Shown here: in pieces, positions 1 through 9,417 of the stretch
How the letters are laid out: every line of letters begins with the position of its first letter
Position numbering within the stretch: the first letter of the stretch is position 1
Assembly: GCA_945827785.1 (NCBI GenBank)
Contig: CALZOR010000009.1
Location: 1-41,010 of the forward strand
Source: an uncultured Bacteroidales bacterium
Lineage (GTDB): Bacteria > Bacteroidota > Bacteroidia > Bacteroidales > UBA932
DNA length: 41,010 nucleotides
Direction of reading: 5' to 3'
The notes under the pieces: generated by a model
Seen by the model: only the letters and a program-made list of their open reading frames with translations
Told to the model about the DNA's origin: nothing
Database searches by the model: none
Position numbers and translations under genes: made by a program

Positions 1-15
1 TTAAATAAAATTATA

Positions 16-23
16 TAATTTTG
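16..23 (+). promoter_or_regulatory. Candidate -7 box of the ATPase gene
   Basis: The bases read TAATTTTG, a perfect match to the Bacteroidota -7 consensus TAnnTTTG, 21 bases before the chosen ATG at 45. The -33 TTG would lie outside the window, so only half of the promoter can be seen. Confidence 0.45.
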
Positions 24-44
24 TATCATATAATTTGCTTGAAT

Positions 45-1175
45 ATGAATATACCATTCTCATTTGGAAAGGTTGTACGTGATGACGATTTTACGGACAG
101 GACGAAGGAAACAGAAAAGCTTCTGGATAATATCCATTCATTGACAAATACCGCGATTATTTCTCCTCGCCGATGGGGAAAGTCTTCTTTGGTGGCCAAA
201 GTTGTAACTATGGTCTCGGAGGATAAGGATTACCTGATAGTCAGAATGAACGCTTTCAAATGCGATGATGAGCAGGAGTTCTATGCTTCGTATGCCAGGA
301 ATATAATGGAACAGATTTCAACTTCAGCAGAGTCTCTCATCAACAATGCCAGAGAATTCATTTCCACACTGCTACCAAAAGTGTCGTTTTCAGATCCTCT
401 GTCAAGATATGAAATATCATTCGGACTGGATGTCGTCAGGAATCCGATATCGGATGATATTCTGGATTTGCCTCAGAGAATTGCATCAAAGAGAGGGAAA
501 AAGGTGGTTGTCTGTATTGATGAATTTCAGCAGATAGGAGAATTCAGCAACACACTGAAATTTCAGAAGATTCTCAGGAACCACTGGCAAGAGCATACCG
601 ATGTCGCATACATCTTGTATGGAAGCCGTAAACACATGATGCTTAATATTTTCGGAGAGTACAAGAGCCCGTTCTATAAGTTTGGGGATATCATGTTTCT
701 GCCAAAAATTTCAAATGGAGATTGGAGAATCTATATTATGGACAGGTTCCGTGAATCCGGGAAGACGATTGACTCTGATGTTGCGGAATATTTGGCCCAA
801 AGCGTTGAGAATCATCCATATTATGTACAGCAACTCGCCCAGTTGAGTTGGTTGCGCTGTGAGGAAACGTGCACAAAGGAAACTGTTGATGGAGCACTAT
901 CTAGTTTGCTGGATTCGCTCAATCTGCAATTCATGAACATCATGGATTCTGTCACAGACAAACAGAAACGCTATTTATGTGCACTTGCTGACGGGGTTTC
1001 CAAGATGACTTCTTCCCATGTATTGTCATCTTATAAACTCGGGACGAACGGGAATGTACGTATTATCAGGAATGCATTAATGAAACGGGACCTGATAGAT
1101 GTAGAAGGAAAATCCGTACAAATTCAAGATCCCGTTTTCAAACTCTGGATTCAGAGGCAATATAAATATATCTGA
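45..1175 (+). CDS. AAA-type ATPase (ATPase_2-like, archaeal-type family)
   Basis: A 376-residue P-loop ATPase. A Walker A-like stretch SPRRWGKSSL lies at about residues 40-49 (Lys46), a Walker B VVVCIDE at 154-160, and a sensor-like GSR near 193-195. The C-terminal third looks like a winged helix, which fits the ATPase_2 (PF01637) group of stand-alone ATPases common in archaea and Bacteroidota. Their cellular role is mostly unknown. I chose the ATG at 45 because the protein then opens MNIPFSFGKVV, typical of the family, and because a -7 box sits just upstream; an upstream in-frame start at 21 would fall inside that box. It stands alone and converges on pheS with an 11-base gap. It looks more AT-rich than the genes to its right, so it may be accessory. 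Family call is firm, function is not. Confidence 0.8.
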   Translation: MNIPFSFGKVVRDDDFTDRTKETEKLLDNIHSLTNTAIISPRRWGKSSLVAKVVTMVSEDKDYLIVRMNAFKCDDEQEFYASYARNIMEQISTSAESLINNAREFISTLLPKVSFSDPLSRYEISFGLDVVRNPISDDILDLPQRIASKRGKKVVVCIDEFQQIGEFSNTLKFQKILRNHWQEHTDVAYILYGSRKHMMLNIFGEYKSPFYKFGDIMFLPKISNGDWRIYIMDRFRESGKTIDSDVAEYLAQSVENHPYYVQQLAQLSWLRCEETCTKETVDGALSSLLDSLNLQFMNIMDSVTDKQKRYLCALADGVSKMTSSHVLSSYKLGTNGNVRIIRNALMKRDLIDVEGKSVQIQDPVFKLWIQRQYKYI

Positions 1176-1186
1176 CCTCTGCCAGA

Positions 1187-2212
1187 TTATATAGAGGTTT
1201 CGAACTCTTTGAGGAAGCGGAGGTCGTTCTCGAAGTAGTTGCGAAGGTCTTTTACCTGCCATTTCAGCATGGCGATACGCTCGACGCCCATACCGAAGGC
1301 GAAGCCGCTGTATTTCTTGCTGTCAATTCCTGAGGCCTCGAGGACGTTCGGGTCAACCATGCCGCAGCCCATGATTTCAAGCCAGCCTGTGCCCTTGCAG
1401 ATGTTGCATCCCTTGCCGTGGCAGATGTTGCAGCTGACGTCAATCTCGGCAGAAGGCTCGGTGAATGGGAAGTATGAAGGCCTCATACGAATCTGAGTCT
1501 GAGGACCAAACATTTCGCGGGCAAAGAGAAGGATTGCCTGTTTCATGTCAGCAAATGTCACATTCTCATCAATATAGAGTCCCTCAACCTGGTGGAAGAT
1601 GCAGTGTGCACGAGCAGAAATCGCCTCGTTGCGGAACACTCGTCCCGGGCAGACGATGCGGATAGGGAGAGGCATTTTCTCCATTGCACGGACCTGTACG
1701 CTTGAGGTGTGGGTACGCAGAAGCACAGGGTTGTCGCTTTCCGAAACGAAGAATGTATCTTGCATCTCGCGGGCAGGGTGCTCAGGAGGGAAGTTGAGCG
1801 CTTCGAAAACGTGCCAGTCATCCTCGATTTCAGGACCTTCAGCCACGTCGTAGCCGAATTTGCGGAAAATGTCAACGATTTCCTCGCGTACTATCGACAC
1901 CGGATGACGGGAGCCCAGAGGCATAGGGTCGCCCGGCATGGTGTAGTCGAATGACGCTTCCTTTGAGTCGGCAGATTCCTCGGCCGCATTTTTCAGTTCT
2001 TCGATTTTAGCAGCAGCCGCGTTCTTGAGGATGTTGAGCTTCTGACCGAACTCTTTCTTCAACTCAGGAGCTACTGTTCTGAACTCTTCGAAAAGGCGGG
2101 TGATTTCGCCCTTCTTTCCGAGCAGCCTTACTCGAGCTTCTTCGATTTCCTGCTCTTTCTTGCATTTCAGATCATTGATTTCGGCCATCAGGGCCTCTAT
2201 TTTCTCTTTCAT
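1187..2212 (-). CDS. pheS: Phenylalanyl-tRNA synthetase alpha subunit
   Basis: Catalytic alpha subunit of the cytoplasmic alpha2-beta2 PheRS, which charges tRNA-Phe with phenylalanine. The 341 residues have the usual N-terminal coiled coil (about 1-85) followed by a class II aminoacyl-tRNA synthetase core. Motif 2-like VFRNEAISARAHCIFHQVEG is at 192-211, and the end motif GFAFGMGVERIAML is at 303-316. Between them, residues 261-276 form a four-cysteine knuckle (Cys261, 264, 269, 272, with DnaJ-like CxxCxGxGCxxCxGTG spacing) that could bind zinc; I recall such an insertion in Bacteroidales PheS. The ATG at 2212 gives the standard N-terminus. pheT is not adjacent, so the two subunits are encoded apart. 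Confidence 0.96.
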   Translation of the reverse strand: MKEKIEALMAEINDLKCKKEQEIEEARVRLLGKKGEITRLFEEFRTVAPELKKEFGQKLNILKNAAAAKIEELKNAAEESADSKEASFDYTMPGDPMPLGSRHPVSIVREEIVDIFRKFGYDVAEGPEIEDDWHVFEALNFPPEHPAREMQDTFFVSESDNPVLLRTHTSSVQVRAMEKMPLPIRIVCPGRVFRNEAISARAHCIFHQVEGLYIDENVTFADMKQAILLFAREMFGPQTQIRMRPSYFPFTEPSAEIDVSCNICHGKGCNICKGTGWLEIMGCGMVDPNVLEASGIDSKKYSGFAFGMGVERIAMLKWQVKDLRNYFENDLRFLKEFETSI

Positions 2213-2247
2213 ATTTTTGTTTTTTATTGCTATTAATCAATTTGTGT

Positions 2248-2283
2248 AGATCCCTCGACTCCCTTTGGTCGCTCGGGATGACA
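2248..2283. repeat. REP-like hairpin, copy 1
   Basis: An imperfect palindrome opens with ATCCCTCGAC and closes with GTCGCTCGGGAT. It lies between pheS and the nitroreductase gene. A related element with different stem bases lies at 2785-2810 on the other side of the same gene. Such hairpins are typical of dispersed intergenic REP-type repeats. Confidence 0.6.
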
Positions 2284-2293
2284 TTGAAGAGAG

Positions 2294-2770
2294 CTAAACC
2301 AGCGGATAGCCGATCGCAATGGCGCAATAAGCGCGAAGCCCATCCTTGATGCCGAGCAGCTCGCGGATATAATCCTCCGCGCTGGCTCCGTTCGGCTCCG
2401 CCTTCAGACGAGGCCTTCCGTTGATGTGTACCCAGCAGCTGCCAAGGTCCATTGCCGTGACTGCGAGCTGGGTGAAAGTCGCGCTGATTGCACAGTTGTC
2501 AACCCAGAGGTCGGTCTTGCTCTGGTCGCCGAGAATGACGATAACCGCTGCCGCATCCTTCATGAAGGCCGATCCGGAATCCCTCATCTGGGACATTGCC
2601 ACTATGGTGTCCCTGTCGTCCACAATCATGAATTCGGTGCTTTTGCTGTTACGTGATGACGGGGCGGTACGTGCCACGCTCACGATTGCGTCAAGTATTT
2701 CTTTTTCTACAGGTGCGTCGGTGAATTTCCTTACGCTGTGTCTGTTTTTTATTACTTCTAAAAAGTCCAT
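2294..2770 (-). CDS. Nitroreductase family FMN-dependent oxidoreductase
   Basis: A compact flavoprotein of the nitroreductase superfamily. Residues 1-45 carry the FMN phosphate-binding signature (RHSVRKF at about 10-16, then ARTAPSSRNSKS at 33-44). The C-terminal part has the family WVHI and AIAIGYP motifs (the latter near 151-157). Members reduce nitro compounds, quinones or enones with NAD(P)H and usually act as dimers in the cytoplasm. At 158 residues it is shorter than the usual 170-220, lacking part of the variable middle region. The true substrate cannot be told. It lies between two REP-like hairpins, downstream of a small exported protein on the same strand, with a 40-base gap. Confidence 0.9.
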   Translation of the reverse strand: MDFLEVIKNRHSVRKFTDAPVEKEILDAIVSVARTAPSSRNSKSTEFMIVDDRDTIVAMSQMRDSGSAFMKDAAAVIVILGDQSKTDLWVDNCAISATFTQLAVTAMDLGSCWVHINGRPRLKAEPNGASAEDYIRELLGIKDGLRAYCAIAIGYPLV

Positions 2771-2784
2771 GTTCTTGTTGTTTT

Positions 2785-2810
2785 AGATTTCTCGACTTCG
2801 CTTGAAATGA
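2785..2810. repeat. REP-like hairpin, copy 2
   Basis: The palindrome runs from ATTTCTCGAC to GCTTGAAAT. Compared with copy 1 at 2248-2283, the CCC/GGG stem positions are TTC/GAA here, a compensatory change that keeps base pairing. It separates the nitroreductase gene from the small exported protein. Confidence 0.55.
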
Positions 2811-3212
2811 TTATTTGCCGCGACGTTTGGCGCGGGCCTTCTGCTGCTTTGCGGCACCGCTTTTAAGGTAGGCAGCCCACTGCTCCTTTGTGAAAATCTT
2901 CATATAGGCGGAGTCTGTCTTTTCCAACCATTTGTCCTGCACCGACATATAGAGGGAGGAGTTGCTGACTTTCTGCTTTGAAAGCTGTTCGAATTCTTCC
3001 CTCATTGCAGGGAAATTGTGCTTCAGAATCGAATCCACATAGAAGACCTGCCAGTCCTCAAGGTCCAGCACCCTCTGGAGCCTGTCAGCCTCTTCCTCGA
3101 TCTGCTGATAAATGTCCGGCTGCTTCTTTGGCTCCTGTCCGCTCAGCTTTCCGGAAAAGAAAATCGAGGAAAGAAGCACAAAAACGCATATATGCGGAAA
3201 ATACGGTTTCAT
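2811..3212 (-). CDS. Small exported protein of unknown function
   Basis: I chose the ATG at 3212, which yields 133 residues starting MKPYFPHICVF with an N-terminal hydrophobic segment (about 7-24) that looks like a signal peptide. Upstream in-frame residues, reaching to 3284, are basic and would bury this signal. The mature part is highly charged and helical: about 30-60 is rich in Glu, Gln and Arg, a middle segment reads DWQVFYVDSILKHN, and the tail has many Lys and Arg. The segment FTKEQWAAYLK resembles small periplasmic heptad proteins of Bacteroidota that follow the phrase 'tolerate or tether', but no family can be named safely. It runs divergently from the C69 dipeptidase gene. Confidence 0.7.
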   Translation of the reverse strand: MKPYFPHICVFVLLSSIFFSGKLSGQEPKKQPDIYQQIEEEADRLQRVLDLEDWQVFYVDSILKHNFPAMREEFEQLSKQKVSNSSLYMSVQDKWLEKTDSAYMKIFTKEQWAAYLKSGAAKQQKARAKRRGK

Positions 3213-3229
3213 ATCTATCAAAAATTTTA

Positions 3230-3237
3230 TAGTTTTG
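3230..3237 (+). promoter_or_regulatory. Possible -7 box upstream of the dipeptidase gene
   Basis: TAGTTTTG matches TAnnTTTG on the plus strand 83 bases before the dipeptidase ATG. No clear TTG sits 19-20 bases upstream, so this is weak. If used, it would drive the dipeptidase-aspS pair. Confidence 0.3.
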
Positions 3238-3320
3238 CATGATTTAGTTGAACGGGTGCATTGTCGCTCCCGGTCAGACTTCAAGACGGCAAAATTAAAT
3301 AATTATAATAAAAGAACAAA

Positions 3321-5102
3321 ATGAGAAGAACACTGATAACAACACTGCTGGCTGCCGGAGCCTTTCTGATGGGACCGGTTGACAGCGATGCATGTACCAA
3401 TGTGCTTGTGACAAAGGGAGCCAGCGCCGACGGCTCGAATATGATTTCCTATGCTGCCGATTCACATCAGCTTTTCGGAGAACTCTATTTCATGCGCAGC
3501 GCAAACTGGTCATCAGCTGACCTTAGACGCATAAATGAATGGGATACAGGAAAATATCTCGGGAACATACCTCAGGTTTCCCATACTTACCAGAGGGTGG
3601 GAAACATGAATGAGCACCAGCTCATAATCGCCGAGACAACATACGGCGGCCGCCATGAACTTGAGGATACCACAGGTATAATGGACTATGGTTCATTGAT
3701 TTATGTGGCTCTTGAAAGGGCGAGGACAGCCCGTGAGGCCATCAGCGTCATCGTGGAGCTGGCAAATGAATATGGATATTATTCAAGCGGAGAATCCTTC
3801 TCCATTGCCGACAAGGATGAGGTGTGGGTAATGGACCTGATCGGAAAGGGAATGAAGATGGAAAACGGCAAGAACACCCGCAAAGGCATTGTCTGGGTGG
3901 CAAGAAGGGTTCCTGACGGATATATATGCGCACATGCCAACCAGGCCCGCATCAGCACCTTCCCTCTGAACGACCCTCAGAACTGCCTCTATGCTCCCGA
4001 TGTGATTTCATTTGCCCGCGAAATGGGATATTTCAGCGGCAAAGACGAGGATTTCAGCTTCTGTGACGCTTATGCTCCGCTGGATTTCGGCGCTATGAGA
4101 GGCTGTGAGGCCCGTGCCTGGGCTGCATTCAACATCCTCTGCGACGGCAAATTCACCTTCGAGGACGAAAACGGAAAGATCGTCACCAGGGATGCTTACG
4201 ATTACGTTGAATATGCTCTCGGACATGATTCTTCCAAAAGATTTCCGCTTTTTGTCAAACCGGCCCGCAAAATCACGGTGAAGGAAGTTGCTGACGTGAT
4301 GAGAGACCATTATGAGGGCACTCCTATGGACATGACAACCGACATCGGAGCGGGCGGAAATGCTCTTCCATACCGCTGGAGACCGATGGGCTTCGAATGG
4401 GAAGGCAAGCATTACACCAACGAAAGGGCAATCGCCACCCAGCAGACCGGATTCTGGTTCGTGGGACAGAGCCGCGGATGGCTTCCTGATGCAATAGGTG
4501 GCGTGAATTGGTTCGGATGCGACGATGCTGCAACCAGCTATCTTACACCGATTTACACATCGATAAATGAGGTCCCTGAATGCTTCCGCGAAGGAAACGG
4601 AAACATGATTACATATTCGCCGACTTCATCATTCTGGATGAACAACAGGGTGACAAACGCCTGCTACAGGATGTACAATATCATGGCTCCGACAGTTCGT
4701 GCAGAAATCGATGCCTGGGAAAATGAAATGATTCAGGCAGTTGCTGCAGCGGACAAGCAGGCCCTTGAAATGTATAAGACTGCAATGAAGAAGCCGCGCA
4801 AGCAGATACGCCGCAATGATGCCCTGAGGAAGGTCGCAGATCCGTTTACGGCTGTAAAACAGTATCTTACAGATTTTTCCGTTTCCAATGCCCAGAAGAT
4901 ATTCAACAAATGGGTGGCTCTTGAGCAGCTCCTGCTTGTCAAATATATCGACGGCAATGTCAAGGCCCAGAACCCGGACGGGACATTTGTCACCAACGGA
5001 CATACCGACTGCATTCCTGCAGGCATTACCCAGCCGGGATATACCGACAAATGGAAAGAGGCCGTTGCAAGGGACCATGGCGAGATCATAATCGAGAAAT
5101 AA
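3321..5102 (+). CDS. C69-family dipeptidase, exported
   Basis: A 593-residue member of peptidase family C69 (PepD-type N-terminal nucleophile hydrolases), which cleaves dipeptides. A signal-like segment covers residues 1-22, followed by DACTNVLVTKGAS in which Cys25 is the expected N-terminal nucleophile after processing. Other family stretches are visible, such as ETTYGGR near 106-112 and the IMDYGSLIYVALERA segment. Length is at the long end of the family because of a C-terminal extension (about 470-593) containing basic helices. The last codon is 18 bases before the aspS start, so the two genes are probably co-transcribed. Export suggests scavenging of peptides in the periplasm or outside, in line with the S46 peptidase elsewhere in the window. 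Confidence 0.9.
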   Translation: MRRTLITTLLAAGAFLMGPVDSDACTNVLVTKGASADGSNMISYAADSHQLFGELYFMRSANWSSADLRRINEWDTGKYLGNIPQVSHTYQRVGNMNEHQLIIAETTYGGRHELEDTTGIMDYGSLIYVALERARTAREAISVIVELANEYGYYSSGESFSIADKDEVWVMDLIGKGMKMENGKNTRKGIVWVARRVPDGYICAHANQARISTFPLNDPQNCLYAPDVISFAREMGYFSGKDEDFSFCDAYAPLDFGAMRGCEARAWAAFNILCDGKFTFEDENGKIVTRDAYDYVEYALGHDSSKRFPLFVKPARKITVKEVADVMRDHYEGTPMDMTTDIGAGGNALPYRWRPMGFEWEGKHYTNERAIATQQTGFWFVGQSRGWLPDAIGGVNWFGCDDAATSYLTPIYTSINEVPECFREGNGNMITYSPTSSFWMNNRVTNACYRMYNIMAPTVRAEIDAWENEMIQAVAAADKQALEMYKTAMKKPRKQIRRNDALRKVADPFTAVKQYLTDFSVSNAQKIFNKWVALEQLLLVKYIDGNVKAQNPDGTFVTNGHTDCIPAGITQPGYTDKWKEAVARDHGEIIIEK

Positions 5103-5120
5103 CATAACAATAATATAAAT

Positions 5121-6893
5121 ATGTACAGATCACATACTTGCGGACAACTCCGCATAGAAAATGCCGGCGAGGTCGTCACTCTTGCCGGATGGGTTCAGAA
5201 ATCCAGGAAACTTGGCGGAATGACCTTCATCGACCTGCGTGACCGTTATGGCATCACCCAGCTCGTGGTTGACGCTACGGCTCCGGCAGAACTTATCGAA
5301 ACGGCTTCTTCCGTAGGCCGTGAGTGGGTGCTTCAGGTGACCGGAACTGTTGTAGAGCGTCAGAGCAAGAACCCGAAGATGCCTACCGGAGACATTGAAA
5401 TCAGCCTTAGCGGAATCAAGGTGCTCAACAAGGCCAATACCCCTCCTTTCACCATCGAGGATGAAAGCGACGGCGGCGAGGAACTCCGTGCGAAATACCG
5501 CTATCTCGACCTTCGCAGGAATCCGCTTCAGAAGGCCCTCAAGCTTCGTCACCAGATTGCCCATGAGGTGCGCAACTATCTGGATGCACAGAATTTCCTT
5601 GAAATCGAGACACCTTATCTTATCAAATCGACTCCGGAAGGAGCACGCGACTTTGTGGTGCCTTCAAGAATGAATCCGGGACAGTTCTATGCCCTTCCTC
5701 AGTCTCCTCAGACATTCAAGCAGCTTCTGATGGTTGCAGGTTACGACCGCTATTTCCAGATTGTGCGCTGCTTCCGTGACGAGGACCTCCGTGCAGACCG
5801 TCAGCCTGAGTTCACCCAGATAGACTGTGAAATGTCATTCGTGGAGCAGGAGGATGTGCTTAACACATTCGAGGGAATGATGAGGACATTGTTCAAGAAC
5901 GTGCTGAATGTGGAGATTCCGAATCCGATTCCGCGCATGAGCTGGTACGACGCGATGGATTTCTATGGCAGCGACAAGCCGGATATCCGTTTTGGCATGA
6001 AAATCAATGAGATAACCGACCTTGTCAAAGGATATGGATTCTCTGTTTTCGATGGCGTTGATTATATTGGTGCCATCAATGTTGAGGGTGCCGCTTCATA
6101 TACCCGCAAACAGATTGACGAACTTACCGAATGGGTGAAGAGGCCTCAGGTGGGTGCGAAAGGCCTTGTATATATAAAGGTAAACGAGGACGGAAGCATC
6201 AAGTCTTCAATCGACAAGTTCTACACTCCTGAGCAGCTTCAGGCAGTTGCAGACCGTCTTGGAGCCGGCAAGGGCGACATGATGCTCGTGCTCTGCGGAG
6301 CAAAGAGAAAAACTCAGACCATGCTCGGCGTGCTTCGTCTTGAGATGGGTAACCGCCTCGGACTTCGTGACCCATACAATTTTGCACCGCTGTGGATTGT
6401 GGATTTCCCTCTCTTCGAGTGGGATGACGAGACCAACCGCTTCTATGCGATGCACCACCCGTTCACGGCTCCTAAGCCTGAACATCTTGACTGGTACTAT
6501 TCGGACAAGAAGGAGGATCTCGAAAGGGTTTGCGCCAACGCTTATGACTTCGTGCTCAACGGCACCGAACTCGGCGGCGGCTCCATCCGTATCCACGAGG
6601 CAGCTATGCAGGAGAGAATGTTCGAAATCCTCGGCATCAGCAAGGAAGATGCAGACTACAAATTCGGCTTCATCATCAACGCATTCAAGTTCGGAGCACC
6701 GCCTCACGGAGGCCTCGCATTCGGCTTCGACCGCGTCTGCGCCCTCTTCGGCGGGCAGGAGACCATCCGCGACTACATCGCCTTCCCTAAGAACAACCAG
6801 GGCCGCGATGTCATGATCGACTCTCCTTCCTACATCGACCAGGAGCAGATGGACGAACTTTTCCTCAATTCAACTGCCGAGAGGAAAGAATAA
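5121..6893 (+). CDS. aspS: Aspartyl-tRNA synthetase
   Basis: Charges tRNA-Asp with aspartate in the cytoplasm. The 590 residues show the bacterial-type layout: an OB-fold anticodon-binding domain (about 1-105), a class II catalytic core with [18 protein letters not shown] (motif 2), a GAD insertion (about 290-420), and a C-terminal motif 3 [15 protein letters not shown]. The start at 5121 gives [10 protein letters not shown], the usual opening. It follows the C69 dipeptidase by 18 bases. Its stop lies 29 bases inside the end of the converging GH2 gene. Since no asparagine-tRNA synthetase or GatCAB gene is in view, I cannot say whether the enzyme is discriminating. Confidence 0.97.
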   Translation: MYRSHTCGQLRIENAGEVVTLAGWVQKSRKLGGMTFIDLRDRYGITQLVVDATAPAELIETASSVGREWVLQVTGTVVERQSKNPKMPTGDIEISLSGIKVLNKANTPPFTIEDESDGGEELRAKYRYLDLRRNPLQKALKLRHQIAHEVRNYLDAQNFLEIETPYLIKSTPEGARDFVVPSRMNPGQFYALPQSPQTFKQLLMVAGYDRYFQIVRCFRDEDLRADRQPEFTQIDCEMSFVEQEDVLNTFEGMMRTLFKNVLNVEIPNPIPRMSWYDAMDFYGSDKPDIRFGMKINEITDLVKGYGFSVFDGVDYIGAINVEGAASYTRKQIDELTEWVKRPQVGAKGLVYIKVNEDGSIKSSIDKFYTPEQLQAVADRLGAGKGDMMLVLCGAKRKTQTMLGVLRLEMGNRLGLRDPYNFAPLWIVDFPLFEWDDETNRFYAMHHPFTAPKPEHLDWYYSDKKEDLERVCANAYDFVLNGTELGGGSIRIHEAAMQERMFEILGISKEDADYKFGFIINAFKFGAPPHGGLAFGFDRVCALFGGQETIRDYIAFPKNNQGRDVMIDSPSYIDQEQMDELFLNSTAERKE

Positions 6894-9381
6894 TCTGACA
6901 AAGGCCATTGAAAGACCTGACGGAGAAGGTGGAGCTTCCATCTTCTCCTTTTGTTTGTGCAGGGTGGTCCTCGCCCCGGAAGGCCGGATCACCGTTGCCT
7001 GCTCCGAGAAGTTCCCAGCCCTGAGCTGCCTTTATCCTGATTTTTTCGCAGGCATCCGGAACAAGGCGGCCACGGGAGTCAATCAGGCTTATGTTGACTA
7101 TTGCCGTGCTGCCGCTTGCCATGTCCTCAGGACATGCCGGGATGCAGATTTCAGGGGTCTTTTCAGAATCTGCGGCCATGACGGTTCCTTGTTCCCCGGT
7201 GAAGAGTGTACCTTCGGCAGCGAACTCCTTCCATCTTCCATCCGTTGTCTTATATTCAATTGTTGCTTGAGCTTTTGTCGCTTTTCCGGTGGTTTCCACC
7301 CGGCTTGTTGCCACTTTCTTCCCTCCTGTATATCCGACAGCCGTGACATTCCCGGGTTTATAAACCGCTTCCCATTCAAGATGGCCACCTTCGGGCATAG
7401 CCTTGCGGCCGAGCCGTCGCCCATTGACCGATAACTCCACTTCGTCACAATTGCTGTAAACCCAGATTGAAATCTTCTCCCCCTCGTGACCGGTCAGATT
7501 CCAATGCGGAAGAATGTGCAGCACAGGCTTGTCTGTCCACCATGAAGCCAGATAGAAAGCCTCGTCTTTAGGAAAACCGCACCAATCGAGGATGCCGAAC
7601 TCCGAGCCTGTTGCCGGGAATTTCAGCGGATTAGGCTCTCCCCGGTAGTCGAATCCGGTCCAATAGAAAAGGCCCGAGAGCCACGGACGTTCATTATAGA
7701 ATTTCCACCCTCTTTCTATGCAATTGTACAGATTGTCGGGACCGTTCGGACTGCGGTTGAGCGAAGCCATCCTGCCGTTTTGCACGTCATCGAAATAAAT
7801 GCCCCTTGTGCCGCATCCGCTTGTCTCCTCCGAGCCGAGGGCACACCTTTGCGGATAGTCTGCGCGATGCTTTTCCACAGGATTCTGCAGAATGTAGTTG
7901 TAGCCGGCGACATCTGCCGGGACCAGAGGAGCCGGTCCTCCGCTGGAGGCTACTGTCATGAGCCTTGTCGGGTCGAGCCTGTGGCAATATTCCCTCATGG
8001 ATGCAGCAATCCTGATTCCCCAGTTGTTCCATTCAATGGCCCATTCTTCGTTGCCGACACTCCACAGGATGATGCTCGGGTGATTGCGGTCGCGCTTTAT
8101 CATCCTCTCCAGCAGCCGGATATGTTCCCCATTGACCCCCATCAGCCTGTTCTCCTCAATGACCAGAATACCCAGACGGTCGCACAGGTCAAGAACTTCC
8201 GGGGTCATGGGATTATGGCTCGCCCTGTAAGCATTGCAACCGAACTTTTTCAGCTGCATCAGCCTCCATTCCTGGAGATCGTCAGGAATGGCCGCTCCTA
8301 CTCCTGCATGGTCCTGATGCATGTTCACGCCTTTGAGCTTGACACTTTCACCGTTGAGGAAAAATCCCCTGTCCGTGTCAAATTCCACCTTGCGGATACC
8401 TGTGACGGTGGAATATGAATCCACGACCACTCCGTCACTGAGCACATCCGTAATTACCTTATACAGAGCAGGATGCTCGCAGCTCCAGAGCTCCGGTGAC
8501 ATGATTTTCATTTCAGCTTCCACAGCCTGCTTGTCCTTGGGCAGGATAACCGGACCTGCCACTTCACATTCTGCGCAGATTCTGCCCTTAGCATCCTCAA
8601 CGCGATGCTTCAGGCTGAAACCGGAGGCATTCAATCCCATATTCTGAACGGTGGTTTCAATGGAAAGGACGGCGCTGGAGAAATTCCCATCGGGGAAGTC
8701 CGAATGGACGAAGGTACCGAAAGGAGCCACACACAAAGGGGAAGCCTTGTTCAGCCATACATGACGGTAGATTCCGGCTCCTTCATAGAACCAGCCCTCT
8801 TCCGTGCTGGCATCCGCCCTGACGCAGATAAGATTCTCTCCGCCATAGTTGAGGTATTCCGAGATATCATAAACCTGTGTGGCATAGCCGCTTGGCTCGC
8901 TGCCGAGGTAGAACCCGTTCAGCCATATTCTTGCATCACGGAAAATCCCGTCGAACTGCAGCCAGATATGCCTGCCCTCGTCTTCTTTTGGAATGTTGAA
9001 CGTCTTTCTGTACCAGCCCACACTGGTTTCAGGATATTTATAGCCCACTGTTTTGTAGCCATGGCTGTGGCTTGCCAGAGAGTCGAACGGGAGCTTCGTG
9101 ACCCAGTCGTGGGGAAGGTCCACCTTCTCCCAGGAACTTGCATCGAATTTGGATGAATACGGGCCTTCATTGTGTATTGATGAGGCTTTTGACAGGTAGG
9201 TGAAATATTCAGTACCGCAGCCAAAGTCCTTTTCCATGGAAGAGGCATTACCGAATGCGAACTGCCAGTTGTCATCGATACAGATTCTTTCCCTCTGGGC
9301 ATTCATGCCAAGGGACAAAAGAAGCATCGCCCCGCAAAGGACAATGCTTCTTATATTATTGTGAATGTTCATTTTAATCAT
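6865..9381 (-). CDS. GH2-family glycoside hydrolase, exported
   Basis: An 838-residue glycosidase of family 2 (beta-galactosidase/beta-mannosidase-like). After a signal peptide ending near MNAQ, it has the sugar-binding jelly-roll (about 35-215), an Ig-like sandwich (about 215-330), a TIM barrel with [10 protein letters not shown] and RASHNP, and C-terminal Ig-like domains ending in [10 protein letters not shown]. The likely acid/base is the first Glu of NEEW near residue 443, and the nucleophile a Glu of GSEET near 518. Sequence alone does not fix the sugar; beta-galactosidase and beta-mannosidase are both possible. It is the last gene of a leftward set with the SASA esterase (36-base gap) and the epimerase, so a hemicellulose side-chain role is likely. 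The start may be 9381 or the ATG at 9372. The 3' end overlaps aspS by 29 bases. Confidence 0.9.
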   Translation of the reverse strand: MIKMNIHNNIRSIVLCGAMLLLSLGMNAQRERICIDDNWQFAFGNASSMEKDFGCGTEYFTYLSKASSIHNEGPYSSKFDASSWEKVDLPHDWVTKLPFDSLASHSHGYKTVGYKYPETSVGWYRKTFNIPKEDEGRHIWLQFDGIFRDARIWLNGFYLGSEPSGYATQVYDISEYLNYGGENLICVRADASTEEGWFYEGAGIYRHVWLNKASPLCVAPFGTFVHSDFPDGNFSSAVLSIETTVQNMGLNASGFSLKHRVEDAKGRICAECEVAGPVILPKDKQAVEAEMKIMSPELWSCEHPALYKVITDVLSDGVVVDSYSTVTGIRKVEFDTDRGFFLNGESVKLKGVNMHQDHAGVGAAIPDDLQEWRLMQLKKFGCNAYRASHNPMTPEVLDLCDRLGILVIEENRLMGVNGEHIRLLERMIKRDRNHPSIILWSVGNEEWAIEWNNWGIRIAASMREYCHRLDPTRLMTVASSGGPAPLVPADVAGYNYILQNPVEKHRADYPQRCALGSEETSGCGTRGIYFDDVQNGRMASLNRSPNGPDNLYNCIERGWKFYNERPWLSGLFYWTGFDYRGEPNPLKFPATGSEFGILDWCGFPKDEAFYLASWWTDKPVLHILPHWNLTGHEGEKISIWVYSNCDEVELSVNGRRLGRKAMPEGGHLEWEAVYKPGNVTAVGYTGGKKVATSRVETTGKATKAQATIEYKTTDGRWKEFAAEGTLFTGEQGTVMAADSEKTPEICIPACPEDMASGSTAIVNISLIDSRGRLVPDACEKIRIKAAQGWELLGAGNGDPAFRGEDHPAQTKGEDGSSTFSVRSFNGLCQIILSSRQLN
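6922..6956 (+). terminator. Likely intrinsic terminator of aspS inside the GH2 coding region
   Basis: A 12-base stem (6922-6933 with 6937-6948, one G-T pair on the plus-strand RNA) with a 3-base loop is followed by TTTTGTTT. It lies 29 bases after the aspS stop, but within the last codons of the convergent GH2 gene. Confidence 0.7.
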
Positions 9382-9417
9382 CTTCTTGTTAACTCCCGTT
9401 GAGGGATTCGTGAAATC

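Noticed and set aside
1173..1199. Possible terminator between the ATPase and pheS
   Set aside because: Only a 5-base stem (CCTCT with AGAGG) and no T-run, so too weak to list.
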